Source: Chitinophagaceae bacterium (GTDB lineage Bacteria; Bacteroidota; Bacteroidia; Chitinophagales; Chitinophagaceae). Taken from it: 64,000 nt of DNA. The translations under genes and the position numbers were made by a program. How positions within the stretch are numbered: position 1 is the stretch's first letter; every line of letters starts with the position of its first letter. Below the pieces are notes generated by a model, which was given only the letters and a program-made list of their open reading frames with translations, was not told the origin of the DNA and did no database searches. Shown here in pieces: positions 17,403 to 26,697 of the stretch. The stretch covers positions 310,001 to 374,000 of the forward strand of contig JAHBTK010000005.1 in assembly GCA_019638625.1 (NCBI GenBank), read 5' to 3'.

Positions 17403-18701
17403 TTGCGAAAAATCTGCCGGGTGTTATTTAAACTTTATACTACCATCATCAAGGACTTCAGGATACTTTTCCGGGACAAGATCGGCCTGGCAATTATGTT
17501 TCTGATGCCCGTGGTGCTGGCAATTATCATTGCATCTGTACAAAACAGCACTTTTGAGTTGGTAAATGAAAACAGGATACCGGTTCTATTGCTCAATAAG
17601 GATACCGGCAGCATAGCCGGCGAACTGGAGCAGGCCCTGGAACAGAGCGGTATGTTTCATGTCAGGAAGGCGCCCATATCCACGGAACCGGAAGCGCTGA
17701 AGGAAATGGTAAATACCAAAGATGCGTTGGTGGCAATTGTTATTCCGGATAGCTATTCCAGGGAAGTAATGGTGAAATCAAAAACAGTGGCGGCCAACGC
17801 GTTGAAGAGCCTGGAGTTGCCGGTGGATTCCTTACAGGGAAAAGATGAGCAGACTGCCTTAACCATGTATTACCATCCCGTGTTGCAGTTGTCTTTCCGG
17901 CAGAGTATTGATGGCGGACTGCAAAGCGCCCTGCAGATCATACAGAGCAAATATATCGTACAACAATTGTATTACTATATTAATGAAGAAGCGATCCCGG
18001 AATCCCTGGAGAGCCAGATCATAGCCAATCAAACACCCGTGCTGCAGGAGCCTGTATCGAAAGGTAATGTCAAACAGATCCCCAATGCCACACAGCACAA
18101 CATTCCTGCCTGGACGATCTTTGCAATGTTTTTTATTGTTATTTCCCTGGGCAGCAGTATTGTACGGGAAAAGCTGAATGGCAGTATTATCCGCCTCCGG
18201 ACATTACCTACCAGTTTTTCTATCGCCATCATATCCAAGCAAATTACCTATATAGCGATCACCATATTGCAGGCAGCGCTGATATTTGCGATCGGTGCAT
18301 GGTTGTTTCCGTTATTGCAACTTCCCGCACTAAATTTTCCGGCAGATAAAGCTGCCCTGGTTATTGTTGTGATCCTGAGCGGCTGGTGTGCCGCAAGCTT
18401 TGCCATTTGTGTGGGGATCTTTGCCGGCACACAGGAGCAGGCAAACGGCTTCGGCGCCGTTTCCATAGTGTTACTGGCGGCAATTGGCGGGCTGCTGGTG
18501 CCTTCATTTGCCATGCCGGCTTCGTTTCAGCTTATTATGCGCATTTCGCCGCTTCACTGGTGCCTTGAAGCATTTTACGGGCTTTTTCTGCAGGGCGGCA
18601 AATTAAAAGATATTGTTCCTAATATTATACCTTTATTGATCATTGCTTTATTATTGCAGTTGTTTGCATTTTATGGCTTAAAAAGGAAAAATCTAATCTG
18701 A
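17403..18701 (+). CDS. ABC-2 type transporter permease
   Basis: A 432-residue membrane protein of the ABC-2 (NatB/YhaP-like) class. One helix near residues 30-45 (LAIMFLMPVVLAIII) is followed by an external domain of about 190 residues, then five or six helices from residue 235 on, including NIPAWTIFAMFFIVISLGSS, REKLNGSIIRLRTLP and a C-terminal ISPLHWCLEAFYGLFLQGG. The start is TTG at 17403; upstream ATG codons run into stops. It follows trmH by 26 bases and precedes the acyl carrier protein gene by 11, so it should be cotranscribed with the latter. No ATP-binding subunit is encoded in this window, so the partner must be elsewhere. The cargo may be the product of the adjacent ketosynthases; that is inference. 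Confidence 0.85.
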   Translation: MRKICRVLFKLYTTIIKDFRILFRDKIGLAIMFLMPVVLAIIIASVQNSTFELVNENRIPVLLLNKDTGSIAGELEQALEQSGMFHVRKAPISTEPEALKEMVNTKDALVAIVIPDSYSREVMVKSKTVAANALKSLELPVDSLQGKDEQTALTMYYHPVLQLSFRQSIDGGLQSALQIIQSKYIVQQLYYYINEEAIPESLESQIIANQTPVLQEPVSKGNVKQIPNATQHNIPAWTIFAMFFIVISLGSSIVREKLNGSIIRLRTLPTSFSIAIISKQITYIAITILQAALIFAIGAWLFPLLQLPALNFPADKAALVIVVILSGWCAASFAICVGIFAGTQEQANGFGAVSIVLLAAIGGLLVPSFAMPASFQLIMRISPLHWCLEAFYGLFLQGGKLKDIVPNIIPLLIIALLLQLFAFYGLKRKNLI

Positions 18702-18712
18702 AATTTCAGCTA

Positions 18713-18976
18713 ATGGAAAAAGAGCAGTTAAAATTACAGTTGAAACAACAAATAATACAGTTTCTTAATTTGACGAATGTAAAGCCGGAGGATATCAAAG
18801 ACGACGAGCCTTTATTTGGAGAAGGGCTGGGCCTGGATTCCATAGATTCGATAGAACTTATTGTTTTGTTGTCGAGGGAGTATGGCATCAATATACAGGA
18901 CCCTAAGGAAGGCAGGAAGATACTGGTGGATATCAATACCATGGTGGATTATATTGTTGAACACCGAACCAAATAA
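18713..18976 (+). CDS. acyl carrier protein
   Basis: An 87-residue carrier protein. The phosphopantetheine site is S43 in GLDSIDSIEL, preceded by FGEGLG, as in type II fatty acid and polyketide carriers. It lies 11 bases after the permease and 9 before the ketosynthase. The context points to a dedicated carrier for a small secondary acyl chain pathway rather than the housekeeping AcpP, which is usually next to fabF in this phylum. The first 17 residues are Gln/Lys rich and probably helical. Confidence 0.93.
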   Translation: MEKEQLKLQLKQQIIQFLNLTNVKPEDIKDDEPLFGEGLGLDSIDSIELIVLLSREYGINIQDPKEGRKILVDINTMVDYIVEHRTK

Positions 18977-18985
18977 AAGAGCAAG

Positions 18986-20173
18986 TTGTCTGAAATAGTT
19001 GTTACGGGAATCGGGGTTATCAGTGCGGTGGGTAACAATGCGGAGGAGAACCGCCAGGCGCTTATCAACGGCAAAGGCGGTATTTCTGATCTCTCCCTGT
19101 TTGAGACCCACTATGCGGGTTTGCGGCCTTGCGGCGAAATAAAAACAGATACTCAAACACTTAAGACAAGTCTTGATGCCAACGAGCCGGAAGTAACAAG
19201 AACCTCGTTACTGGCTTTATATGCATTTCTTGAAGCAATATCCGATGCAGGTCTAACGCAGGAGCTATTGTCAGAAAGTGATACCGCGTTGGTAGGAGCC
19301 AGCACAGTCGGCGGTATGTGCCTCACGGATGAGCTTTACCATGATGCTAACAGGGATTCAAACGGTTCCCCCTACTTATCGGAATATGATTATGCGTCCG
19401 CGGCAATATATCTTCAAAAGCGGTTTAATATCGGCGGCATCGTTAATACGATCAATACTGCCTGTTCATCCTCCGCGAATGCCATCATGTATGGCGCCAG
19501 GCTGCTAAAGCATGGCTTCTGCAAAAGAGTGATAGCAGGTGGCGCCGATAGCCTGGCAAAATTTACGATCAACGGGTTCAACGCATTGCATATCTTATCT
19601 CCTGCGCAGTGTACACCCTTTGATAGGGACAGGAACGGGCTGAACCTGGGAGAAGGGGCTGCTTTTATCGTGCTGGAAAAAGAAATTGATGCGAAGCATA
19701 AAAGGAGATATGCCCGCCTTACCGGTTATGGCAACAGCAACGACGCTTTTCACCCCTCTTCCCTGTCGGATAACGGTGTGGGTCCGCAACTGGCGATGCG
19801 CCAGGCGCTGTCTGTGGCCGGATTGGAGCCGGATGCGGTTGACTTTATCAATGCGCATGGCACCGCTACGGAAAATAATGACCTGGTAGAAAGTGAAGCT
19901 ATGCGGCAGGTATTTGGTACTGTGCCGGCTTTCATGTCTGCCAAAGCGCATACAGGGCATACGCTTGGCGCTGCCGGCGCTTTGGGGGCATTGTATGGTA
20001 TCCTGGGTCTTTATCACCAGGAGGTTTACCCGGCTATACATTTTACCCACCCTATAGAAAGCACCGGGCTGGTTCCTTCCGAAGCCTATCGCCCGATGTC
20101 GTTGAGGAATGTGATGGCAAATTCATTTGGCTTTGGAGGTAACTGCAGTTCGCTTATTTTTTCAGCTTTGTAG
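18986..20173 (+). CDS. beta-ketoacyl-ACP synthase (KS alpha type)
   Basis: Condenses an acyl primer with malonyl-ACP. The 395-residue thiolase-fold protein has a complete catalytic set: C160 in NTACSSSANA, H291 in NAHGTATENND and H325 in HTGHTLGAAGA. FGFGGNCSSL near the C-terminus is the usual glycine-rich loop. The start is TTG at 18986, giving SEIVVTGIGVIS directly at the family N-terminus. The gene is 9 bases from the acyl carrier gene and 9 from the next, ketosynthase-like, gene. Such ACP-KS-KS sets occur in flexirubin, dialkylresorcinol and aryl polyene loci of Bacteroidota; the other genes of those loci are not seen here. Confidence 0.93.
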   Translation: MSEIVVTGIGVISAVGNNAEENRQALINGKGGISDLSLFETHYAGLRPCGEIKTDTQTLKTSLDANEPEVTRTSLLALYAFLEAISDAGLTQELLSESDTALVGASTVGGMCLTDELYHDANRDSNGSPYLSEYDYASAAIYLQKRFNIGGIVNTINTACSSSANAIMYGARLLKHGFCKRVIAGGADSLAKFTINGFNALHILSPAQCTPFDRDRNGLNLGEGAAFIVLEKEIDAKHKRRYARLTGYGNSNDAFHPSSLSDNGVGPQLAMRQALSVAGLEPDAVDFINAHGTATENNDLVESEAMRQVFGTVPAFMSAKAHTGHTLGAAGALGALYGILGLYHQEVYPAIHFTHPIESTGLVPSEAYRPMSLRNVMANSFGFGGNCSSLIFSAL

Positions 20174-20182
20174 CACTTTGTA

Positions 20183-21223
20183 ATGGGAATATTTATTCAT
20201 AAGATCAATTGTATTTCACCGCAGCAAACATGGGGCGATATTGATATTCAGACATTACGGGCGGCTGAAGAGAACAGGCTGTATGCCCGGGAACCTGTGT
20301 ACGACGGTATTCCACCGGGCATCCTGCGCAGGATGGGCCGGGCGGTAAGAATGGGCGTAGGCTGTGCTTTGCCGCTGATGAAAGACAGTTCCCCGGATGG
20401 CATCATTATCGGTACTTCCAACGGGGGAATGGAGGATTGTATTAAGTTTCTCAACCAGATCATGGATTATGAAGAAGGGATGCTGACGCCCGGAAATTTT
20501 GTGCAAAGTACAGCGAATGCTACGGCGGCACAATTGGGATTGATGACGGCTAATCGCAACTACAATATCACCCATGTGCACCGGGGGCTGGCATTTGAGA
20601 ACGCCCTGCTGGACGCGATGATGTGGCTGAAGGAAAACCCCGGGCATAACCTGCTGCTGGAGGGGCTGGATGAAATCTCAAACTATAACTACAACATAGA
20701 TTACCTGGACGGGTGGTATAAAGACGGGAATGTGCAAAACAAAGATTTGTATGCCACTGAAACTAAAGGAACAATTGCAGGGGAGGGAGCTGCCGCATTT
20801 ATAGTAAACAACAACAGGGAGCAGGCAATTGCCGAAGTGAAATCCGTCAGGACGATACATACCAACAATGAAGCGGATCTGAAATCCTTTCTTCGCCGTT
20901 TCCTGGATGAACAGATCTCCGGAGAAATCATAGATGTGCTGGTTTCCGGGGAAAACGGAGACAGCCGTTATGCGCATTATTATAAAGCGGTGGAAGCATT
21001 ACTGCCGGACAGTATGGTTGTACGTTATAAGCATATGTTTGGCGAATTTGGCGCCGGTTCGGCCCTGGCATTGTGGCTGGCCTGCCGGCAGGGAGCGTTT
21101 CCGCACCATAGTATCAAGCGGGCGATGCCCCATACCGCCGGTAGTATACTGATCTACAATTCTTACAAAGAATGGCAGCATGGGTTCATATTGTTGAAGC
21201 GCATGGATCCCGAAAATAGTTGA
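20183..21223 (+). CDS. ketosynthase-like protein lacking catalytic residues (possible KS beta)
   Basis: A 346-residue thiolase-fold protein, shorter than the preceding ketosynthase. Where an active enzyme has TACSSS it reads THVHRGLAFENAL, so the nucleophilic Cys is absent. Where GHTLGAAGA is expected it reads FGEFGAGSALALWLA, so that His is absent too. The fold is still suggested by IIIGTSNGGMEDC, NFVQSTANATAAQLG and LLLEGLDEISNYN. It most resembles a chain-length-factor or KS beta partner, which would pair with the product of the upstream gene. It starts 9 bases after that gene and ends the run. Function as a partner is inferred from position and missing residues. Confidence 0.8.
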   Translation: MGIFIHKINCISPQQTWGDIDIQTLRAAEENRLYAREPVYDGIPPGILRRMGRAVRMGVGCALPLMKDSSPDGIIIGTSNGGMEDCIKFLNQIMDYEEGMLTPGNFVQSTANATAAQLGLMTANRNYNITHVHRGLAFENALLDAMMWLKENPGHNLLLEGLDEISNYNYNIDYLDGWYKDGNVQNKDLYATETKGTIAGEGAAAFIVNNNREQAIAEVKSVRTIHTNNEADLKSFLRRFLDEQISGEIIDVLVSGENGDSRYAHYYKAVEALLPDSMVVRYKHMFGEFGAGSALALWLACRQGAFPHHSIKRAMPHTAGSILIYNSYKEWQHGFILLKRMDPENS

Positions 21224-21311
21224 TGACATGTATGATTACTCCCGTAAGCCGCTATTTTCAATGAGCGGCCACACGGTAAACAGTTGGCAACCGGATGATC
21301 AATATGTCCGG

Positions 21312-21980
21312 TTAATTCCCGTTCACCTTCCCTTTGTTCATTCTTACAAAAGAGAACATCTCAAATTTTTCTTCCTCCAGCGTTCCATCTGTCTGCTTGG
21401 TGATGCGCAGCATACGCTGCACGTCTTCACCGCCTTCATCTACCGGTATCACCATTATTCCCCCGGGTTTTAACTGGTCAATCAGTTTTTCAGGTATGGA
21501 ATTGGCCGCCGCCGTTACCAGTATTTTATCAAAGGGGGCATAGGTGGGTAACCCTTCATAGCCGTCACCATAGAAAAATTTAATGGAAGGAAATTTTTTC
21601 AGGTATTCAAAATTCCTGTTCCGGTCAAACAGCTTTTTTTGCCGCTCGATGGTATAAACCTGTGCGCCCAGTTGCGCAAGTATGCAACATTGGTAGGCGC
21701 TTCCGGTACCTATCTCCAGAATTTTTTCAAACGGTTCCACCCGGAGAAGATCAGTTTGATAAGCAACGGTATAAGGCTGTGAAATAGTTTGTCCCTCACC
21801 GATAGGAAAGGCGCGGTCTTCGTATGCAATGCGGTCGAGCGCCAGGTCCATGAAAAAATGCCTCGGGGTATTGTTGATGGCGGATAGTATTTTTTCGTTG
21901 GTGATCCCTTTCTTTCTCAAAGTATCGATGAGTTCTCTACGCAAACCTTTGTGACGGTATTCATCTTCGTATTTTCTCAT
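21312..21980 (-). CDS. pcm: protein-L-isoaspartate O-methyltransferase
   Basis: Repairs damaged Asp residues by methylating L-isoaspartyl groups with S-adenosylmethionine. The 222-residue cytosolic protein has the family signature AFPIGEGQTISQPYTVA near residue 65, the cofactor motif ILEIGTGSAYQCCILAQLG near residue 92, and FDKILVTAAANSIPEKLIDQL near residue 155. Length and order match PCMT. It is convergent with the ketosynthase-like gene and stands alone. Confidence 0.95.
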   Translation of the reverse strand: MRKYEDEYRHKGLRRELIDTLRKKGITNEKILSAINNTPRHFFMDLALDRIAYEDRAFPIGEGQTISQPYTVAYQTDLLRVEPFEKILEIGTGSAYQCCILAQLGAQVYTIERQKKLFDRNRNFEYLKKFPSIKFFYGDGYEGLPTYAPFDKILVTAAANSIPEKLIDQLKPGGIMVIPVDEGGEDVQRMLRITKQTDGTLEEEKFEMFSFVRMNKGKVNGN

Positions 21981-22073
21981 ACGTTTGCAAGTTAAAGGGA
22001 AAAACAGCTTAAAAGCAAATAATAAATACTTTTATTCGGCAAATTCAATTCAACAAACGGTAAAAGATCACAT

Positions 22074-23090
22074 GTGAAAATAGCTATAGTCGTATTGATA
22101 TTTTCTTTCTTTTTCTGCACGATGGCGCAGGCGCAATCAATACAGGTGCTGAGTGATAGCGCCACAGCCTCTTTGCGGGGGCTAAGCGTAGTGAATGATA
22201 ATATAGTTTGGGTGAGTGGCTCGAATGGAACGGTAGGTCGCTCGATAGATGGTGGCGAAACCTGGAAATGGATGACGGTAAAAGGTTTTGAGAAAGTTGA
22301 TTTCAGGGATGTTGAAGCTTTTGATGGCGTAACGGCAGTTATTATGGGAACAGCGAGTCCGGCCTATATTTTAAAAACAATCAACGGAGGCGAAACCTGG
22401 AATATGGTTTTTAAAGACGATCGTGCCGCTATGTTTCTCGATGCGATGGAATTCTGGAACGAAGAAAGCGGTATCGTTATCGGCGATCCTGTTGATGGTA
22501 AAATATTCGTTGCCAGAAGTTTTGATGGCGGAAGCACCTGGCAGCATATCCCCGAGGCCAATTATCCGGTTGGAGAAGAAGGGGAAGTGATGTTTGCCGC
22601 AAGCGGTACCAATATCCGGGCGATTTCTCTATCGGAAGCCGCATTTGTAACAGGGGGCAAACGCTCCCGTATTTTTATAAGGGATCATAAATACGATTTG
22701 CCGCTCCTGCAGGGAAAAGAAACCACCGGGGCTAATTCTTTTGCTGTTTACGGCAGTAAAAAGAGAAAACAATCATCCCATATGGTGGTTGCCGGCGGAG
22801 ATTTTGCAGCAGATACGGTCCGGGCAGGAAATGTTGCTATCAGCAGAAATGGCGGTAAAACATGGACGGATCCCGTTACCCCGCCTGCAGGATACAGGAG
22901 CTGTGTAGAGTATATCAGCCGGAAAAAAATTATTACCTGTGGTACTACCGGTGTTGATATTTCCCTTGATGGGGGCGAAAACTGGAAACTGATCAGTACG
23001 GAAGGATTTCATGTATGCAGAAAAGCAAAAGCAGGGCGCTCCGTGTTCCTTGCCGGAGCAGGGGGCAGGGTGGCAAAACTGGTGTGGTAG
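22074..23090 (+). CDS. secreted YCF48/BNR-repeat beta-propeller protein
   Basis: A 338-residue exported protein. The start is GTG at 22074, since the overlapping ATG at 22072 meets a stop at once. A signal peptide (IAIVVLIFSFFFCTMAQA) leads the mature part. Repeats of the Asp-box/YCF48 type occur: SIDGGETWKWM, TINGGETWNMVF, SFDGGSTWQHI, SRNGGKTWTDP and SLDGGENWKLIS. These mark blades of a beta-propeller related to plant photosystem II assembly factor HCF136 and to BNR sialidase folds. No sialidase catalytic pattern is evident, so the role is structural or ligand binding, unknown. Confidence 0.88.
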   Translation: MKIAIVVLIFSFFFCTMAQAQSIQVLSDSATASLRGLSVVNDNIVWVSGSNGTVGRSIDGGETWKWMTVKGFEKVDFRDVEAFDGVTAVIMGTASPAYILKTINGGETWNMVFKDDRAAMFLDAMEFWNEESGIVIGDPVDGKIFVARSFDGGSTWQHIPEANYPVGEEGEVMFAASGTNIRAISLSEAAFVTGGKRSRIFIRDHKYDLPLLQGKETTGANSFAVYGSKKRKQSSHMVVAGGDFAADTVRAGNVAISRNGGKTWTDPVTPPAGYRSCVEYISRKKIITCGTTGVDISLDGGENWKLISTEGFHVCRKAKAGRSVFLAGAGGRVAKLVW

Positions 23091-23121
23091 CCGCTTTTAG
23101 AAGCCGGAAACCTAAAAATTG

Positions 23122-23129
23122 TATATTTG
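23122..23129 (+). promoter_or_regulatory. -7 box TATATTTG directly before the start codon
   Basis: Matches TAnnTTTG. Its last base is only 4 bases before the ATG at 23134, so the transcript may be leaderless or nearly so. No good -33 TTG is seen at the normal spacing. Confidence 0.4.
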
Positions 23130-23133
23130 CGCG

Positions 23134-23979
23134 ATGGTAGAAAAGGAGAAGAAACACATTAGGGTAGCTATTCTTGACTTATATGAAGGCGTAGCTAACC
23201 AGGGTATGAGATGTATCAGGGAAATTATCAGTCAGTATGGAGAAGCTAACTTTCTGAACCTCGAATGGGATGAGTTTGATGTGAGACAAAAACTGGAGGT
23301 GCCGGACACCTCTTATGATATCTATATTTCAAGCGGCGGACCCGGCAGTCCGCTGGATTCCGAGGGGTCTGAATGGGAAGCCGCCTATTTTGGCTGGCTG
23401 AAATCAATAGAAGACTGGAATCGCCGCGCCGGTAATACCCGTAAAAAATTTGTTTTCTTTATCTGCCATTCTTACCAGTTGATATGCAGGCATCTTAATA
23501 TTGCCCGGGTAAGCAAAAGAAAATCTGTTTCTTTCGGCGTATTTCCCATACATGCTCTTAAAGCGGGACTGGAGGAACCCGTATTTGAAGGGCTGGATGA
23601 TCCCTTTTATGTGGTGGACAGCCGGGAATACCAGGTGACCAACCCCAACCAGCAGGTACTGGAGAAAACAGGGGCATCGGTATTGTGCATTGAAAAAGAA
23701 CGGCCGCATATTCCGCTTGAACGTGCAGTTATGGCTATTCGTTTTAATGAATATATGATTGGTACGCAGTTTCATCCGGAAGCGGATGCGATCGGTATGA
23801 GCATGTATCTGCAAAGGGAAGACAAAAAACAGGATGTTATCAAAGCGCATGGAGAAGCCAAATGGGCGTCGATGATAGAGCAGTTGAATGACCCGGATAA
23901 GATTTTGTGGACTTACTCGCACATATTACCAAATTTTTTAAACCAGGCAACGGAACACCTGGAATCGGTAGTGATATAA
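23134..23979 (+). CDS. class I glutamine amidotransferase-like protein
   Basis: A 281-residue cytosolic protein from the ATG at 23134; the frame extends five codons further, but across the promoter-like box. The GATase-1 nucleophile is C111 in FFICHSYQLICRH. The His-Glu pair is H214 and E216 in GTQFHPEADA, and SSGGPGSP near residue 67 is the oxyanion loop. The catalytic triad is therefore complete. It is a free-standing amidotransferase, not fused to a synthase domain, and its acceptor is unknown. A C-terminal extension of about 65 residues has KWASMIEQLNDPDKI. Confidence 0.87.
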   Translation: MVEKEKKHIRVAILDLYEGVANQGMRCIREIISQYGEANFLNLEWDEFDVRQKLEVPDTSYDIYISSGGPGSPLDSEGSEWEAAYFGWLKSIEDWNRRAGNTRKKFVFFICHSYQLICRHLNIARVSKRKSVSFGVFPIHALKAGLEEPVFEGLDDPFYVVDSREYQVTNPNQQVLEKTGASVLCIEKERPHIPLERAVMAIRFNEYMIGTQFHPEADAIGMSMYLQREDKKQDVIKAHGEAKWASMIEQLNDPDKILWTYSHILPNFLNQATEHLESVVI

Positions 23980-24140
23980 ACTGTTCTCTTTCTCAACCAG
24001 GCTTACCCTGTGAGTATAACAGCTTTTTATTTAGCTCTGTTTAGTTTTATTTATCCAAATAATTCGAAGAACTCTTTACCGGGGTTTTAAAATGTATCAT
24101 TACATTTATGGCCCATTTTTATGTTTTTAAAAGCAGTATC

Positions 24141-25781
24141 ATGAAATTTATAACACAGGCGTTGACATTGTTTTTTTTATTGGTAATGAATATGTCTTTT
24201 GCTCAAACCGGAGCAGGAGCAGCCGATCATCCTAAAATTGTGGTAGGCATGATGGTCGACCAGATGCGTTGGGATTATTTATATAAATATAAGGCCCGTT
24301 ATACCGAAGGAGGGTTTAAGCGGCTTATAAAAGAAGGGTTCTCATGCGAAAATACATTGATTGACTATTCACCCACCATAACGGCTTGTGGGCATACCTG
24401 TGTTTATACCGGTTCTGTGCCGGCAATACACGGGGTAGTGGGCAACGGCTGGTACGACAGAAGCAAAGGAAAAGATGTGGAATGCGTACAGGATGAAAAT
24501 TATAAACTGGTTGGCTCCCCCGGGGAAACAGCCCAATCACCTCATCATAACCTGTCAACTACTGTTACTGATCAGTTGCGTATCGCTACCAATTTCCAGA
24601 GTAAAACTGTTGGTGTAGCCATTAAAGACCGCGCTTCTATTTTTCCTGCAGGTCATACGGCAACCGGGGCGTTTTGGTATAATGGTAAAGACGGAAATTT
24701 TGTTACGAGCACCTATTATATGAATGAATTACCGGAATGGGCCAGGAAGTTCAATGAAAAGAAAGTAGTTGATTCCTATTATGATAATGACTGGGAAACC
24801 CTGTTCCCGATTAACACCTATAAGCTGAGCACGGCTGACGATAAAAGTTACGAAGGTACTGCCAACGGAGAGGAAAAACCGGTGTTCCCACACAGGCTGA
24901 AACAATTTAAAGGCAAAAACTACGGCGCGGTAAGAAGCACCCCTTATGGTAATACACTCACCCTGGCTTTTGCAAAGGCGGCTATTGAAGGATATAATCT
25001 CGGTGGCGGGTCCGTTACAGACTTCCTGGCAGTGAGCCTTTCCAGCCCGGATGCGATAGGGCATACTTATGGACCGAATTCCATAGAAGTAGAAGATAAC
25101 TATTTGCGTCTTGACAGAGAGCTTGCAGATTTCTTTACCTACCTGGACAAACGTTTCGGTAAAGGCAATTATCTTTATTTCATTACCGCAGACCATGGCG
25201 TTTCTGAATCTCCCGGGTTTTATCTTGAAAATAAAATGCCCTCCGGCGCTTTGGTAGATAAAGATTATTCCACACCATTGGTAGAAGCGTTGAAACAAAA
25301 ATTCGGAGTAGAAAAACCCGTACTTTCTTTTACCAACTACCAGTTGTATATGAACTGGGAAGAACTGGATGCAAAAGGAGCGGACAGGAAAGAAGTGGAG
25401 AAGATCGTAAAATCGGTTCTTTTAAAAGCGGCAGGTATTGCAAACGTGGTTACGATGGAGTCCGCAGGTACCGCGCCTATTCCTGATGCAATTAAAAATA
25501 TGCTGATAAAGGGCTATAACGTAAAACGGAGCGGCGACTTTACGATCATTGTTCAGCCGACCTGGAAAGGCGGCAGCGTGAAAGGAGCAACGCATGGTAC
25601 CTGGTATCCCTACGATGCCCATATTCCGTTGGTATGGATGGGCTGGAAAATAAAGCCCGGGTTTACTAACCGGGTAACAGGTATGACCGATATTGCCCCT
25701 ACTGTTGCGGCGCTCCTTCGTATACAGGCGCCCAGCGGCTCCATAGGAACTCCTATTAATGAAGTAACCGGCGGCAGGTAA
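24141..25781 (+). CDS. pafA: PafA-type alkaline phosphatase
   Basis: Periplasmic metal-dependent phosphate monoesterase of the alkaline phosphatase superfamily. The ATG at 24141 begins a clean signal peptide (MKFITQALTLFFLLVMNMSFA), so it is preferred to the ATG at 24108. Residues match the characterised Elizabethkingia PafA: the Thr nucleophile in TITACGH (about residue 81), N102 in VGNGWYD, and K162 and R164 in IKDRAS, the residues that give PafA its monoesterase selectivity. Metal ligands are in VGMMVDQMRWDY, SSPDAIGH, FITADHGV and GATHGTWYP. At 546 residues the length fits. With the glycerophosphodiesterase downstream it suggests phosphate scavenging from organic esters. Confidence 0.92.
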   Translation: MKFITQALTLFFLLVMNMSFAQTGAGAADHPKIVVGMMVDQMRWDYLYKYKARYTEGGFKRLIKEGFSCENTLIDYSPTITACGHTCVYTGSVPAIHGVVGNGWYDRSKGKDVECVQDENYKLVGSPGETAQSPHHNLSTTVTDQLRIATNFQSKTVGVAIKDRASIFPAGHTATGAFWYNGKDGNFVTSTYYMNELPEWARKFNEKKVVDSYYDNDWETLFPINTYKLSTADDKSYEGTANGEEKPVFPHRLKQFKGKNYGAVRSTPYGNTLTLAFAKAAIEGYNLGGGSVTDFLAVSLSSPDAIGHTYGPNSIEVEDNYLRLDRELADFFTYLDKRFGKGNYLYFITADHGVSESPGFYLENKMPSGALVDKDYSTPLVEALKQKFGVEKPVLSFTNYQLYMNWEELDAKGADRKEVEKIVKSVLLKAAGIANVVTMESAGTAPIPDAIKNMLIKGYNVKRSGDFTIIVQPTWKGGSVKGATHGTWYPYDAHIPLVWMGWKIKPGFTNRVTGMTDIAPTVAALLRIQAPSGSIGTPINEVTGGR

Positions 25782-25808
25782 ATTATTTAATAGTTGAACT
25801 TAAACTAA

Positions 25809-25829
25809 ACCGGGCGCATACCGCCCGGT
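25809..25829. other. GC-rich hairpin just before the GDPD start
   Basis: ACCGGGCG (25809-25816) pairs with CGCCCGGT (25822-25829) over a 5-base loop. No U-tract follows on either strand. It ends 7 bases before the next ATG, so it may limit translation, protect the upstream message or act as a poor terminator. Confidence 0.55.
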
Positions 25830-25836
25830 ATAAACT

Positions 25837-26697
25837 ATGTATTGCAGAAAAATATTTTTACTGGTTGCCGTTCTCATTCAGAGCGTTTGCCTGTTCGCGC
25901 AATCCAACCTGGATAGTATTTTGTATGATTTTCACCATCGACCGGACAGGGTGCTGGTAGCTGCACACAGGGCGCCGCATGTCAACCATCCCGAAAATTC
26001 TATACCGGCTATCCGTGAAGCGATTGACATGGGCGTAGATATTATAGAGCTGGATGTAAGGGAAACGAAGGACGGTGTGCTGGTGGTCATTCACGATAAA
26101 ACAGTGGACAGAACAACCACCGGCAAAGGATTGGTGGCGGAAATGACTTATGCGGAACTGGAGCAGTTGTATTTGCTGCATAACGGCAAACCAACAACGG
26201 AGAAGGTGCCGACTTTTGAGGAGGTTTTACGATTGGTGAAAGGTAAAATAATGCTGGACATCGACTATAAAGCGGAAGGAAAACGGGCGGCTAAACATAC
26301 TGCCCGTCTCCTGCGTAAAACAAAAATAGAAAACCAATGCCTGTTTTTCCTGTACGACTATAAGGATGCGCCTGCACTCGTGAAACTGAACAAACGGCTG
26401 CAGTTTCTGTGCAGGGCATACAACCGGGAGGATGTTGACGGAATACTTCGTTTACCCTATGCCGTACCCGCTATTCATGGTGATGATAAGTTCTATACTG
26501 ATTCGCTGATGGGGGTGATCAGGAGCAAAGGAAAGCGTGTGTGGATGAATGCCCTGGGTAAGTACGACCAGATAGAACGGACACAACCCGGAAAAGGATT
26601 TGAAAAGCTGTTATTGCTTGGTCATACCAATATTATACAGACAGACCTGCCGGCGGAACTTATTGCCTGGCTGCGTTCAAAAGGAAAGCACCGGTAA
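25837..26697 (+). CDS. glycerophosphodiester phosphodiesterase, secreted
   Basis: Hydrolyses glycerophosphodiesters to glycerol-3-phosphate and an alcohol. The 286-residue precursor has a signal peptide (KIFLLVAVLIQSVCLFAQ). The GDPD signature is complete: H44-R45 and E53 in AAHRAPHVNHPENS, metal ligands E71 and D73 in DIIELDVRETKDG, and H86 in VVIHDKTVDRTT. KIMLDIDYK near residue 140 and the C-terminal NIIQTDLPAELIAWL are also family-like. It starts 55 bases after the pafA stop and is probably coexpressed. Confidence 0.93.
   Translation: MYCRKIFLLVAVLIQSVCLFAQSNLDSILYDFHHRPDRVLVAAHRAPHVNHPENSIPAIREAIDMGVDIIELDVRETKDGVLVVIHDKTVDRTTTGKGLVAEMTYAELEQLYLLHNGKPTTEKVPTFEEVLRLVKGKIMLDIDYKAEGKRAAKHTARLLRKTKIENQCLFFLYDYKDAPALVKLNKRLQFLCRAYNREDVDGILRLPYAVPAIHGDDKFYTDSLMGVIRSKGKRVWMNALGKYDQIERTQPGKGFEKLLLLGHTNIIQTDLPAELIAWLRSKGKHR

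Noticed and set aside
17403..21223. A complete flexirubin or aryl polyene cluster
   Set aside because: Only permease, ACP and two KS-type genes are present; the characteristic reductases, dehydratases and aromatic enzymes are missing.
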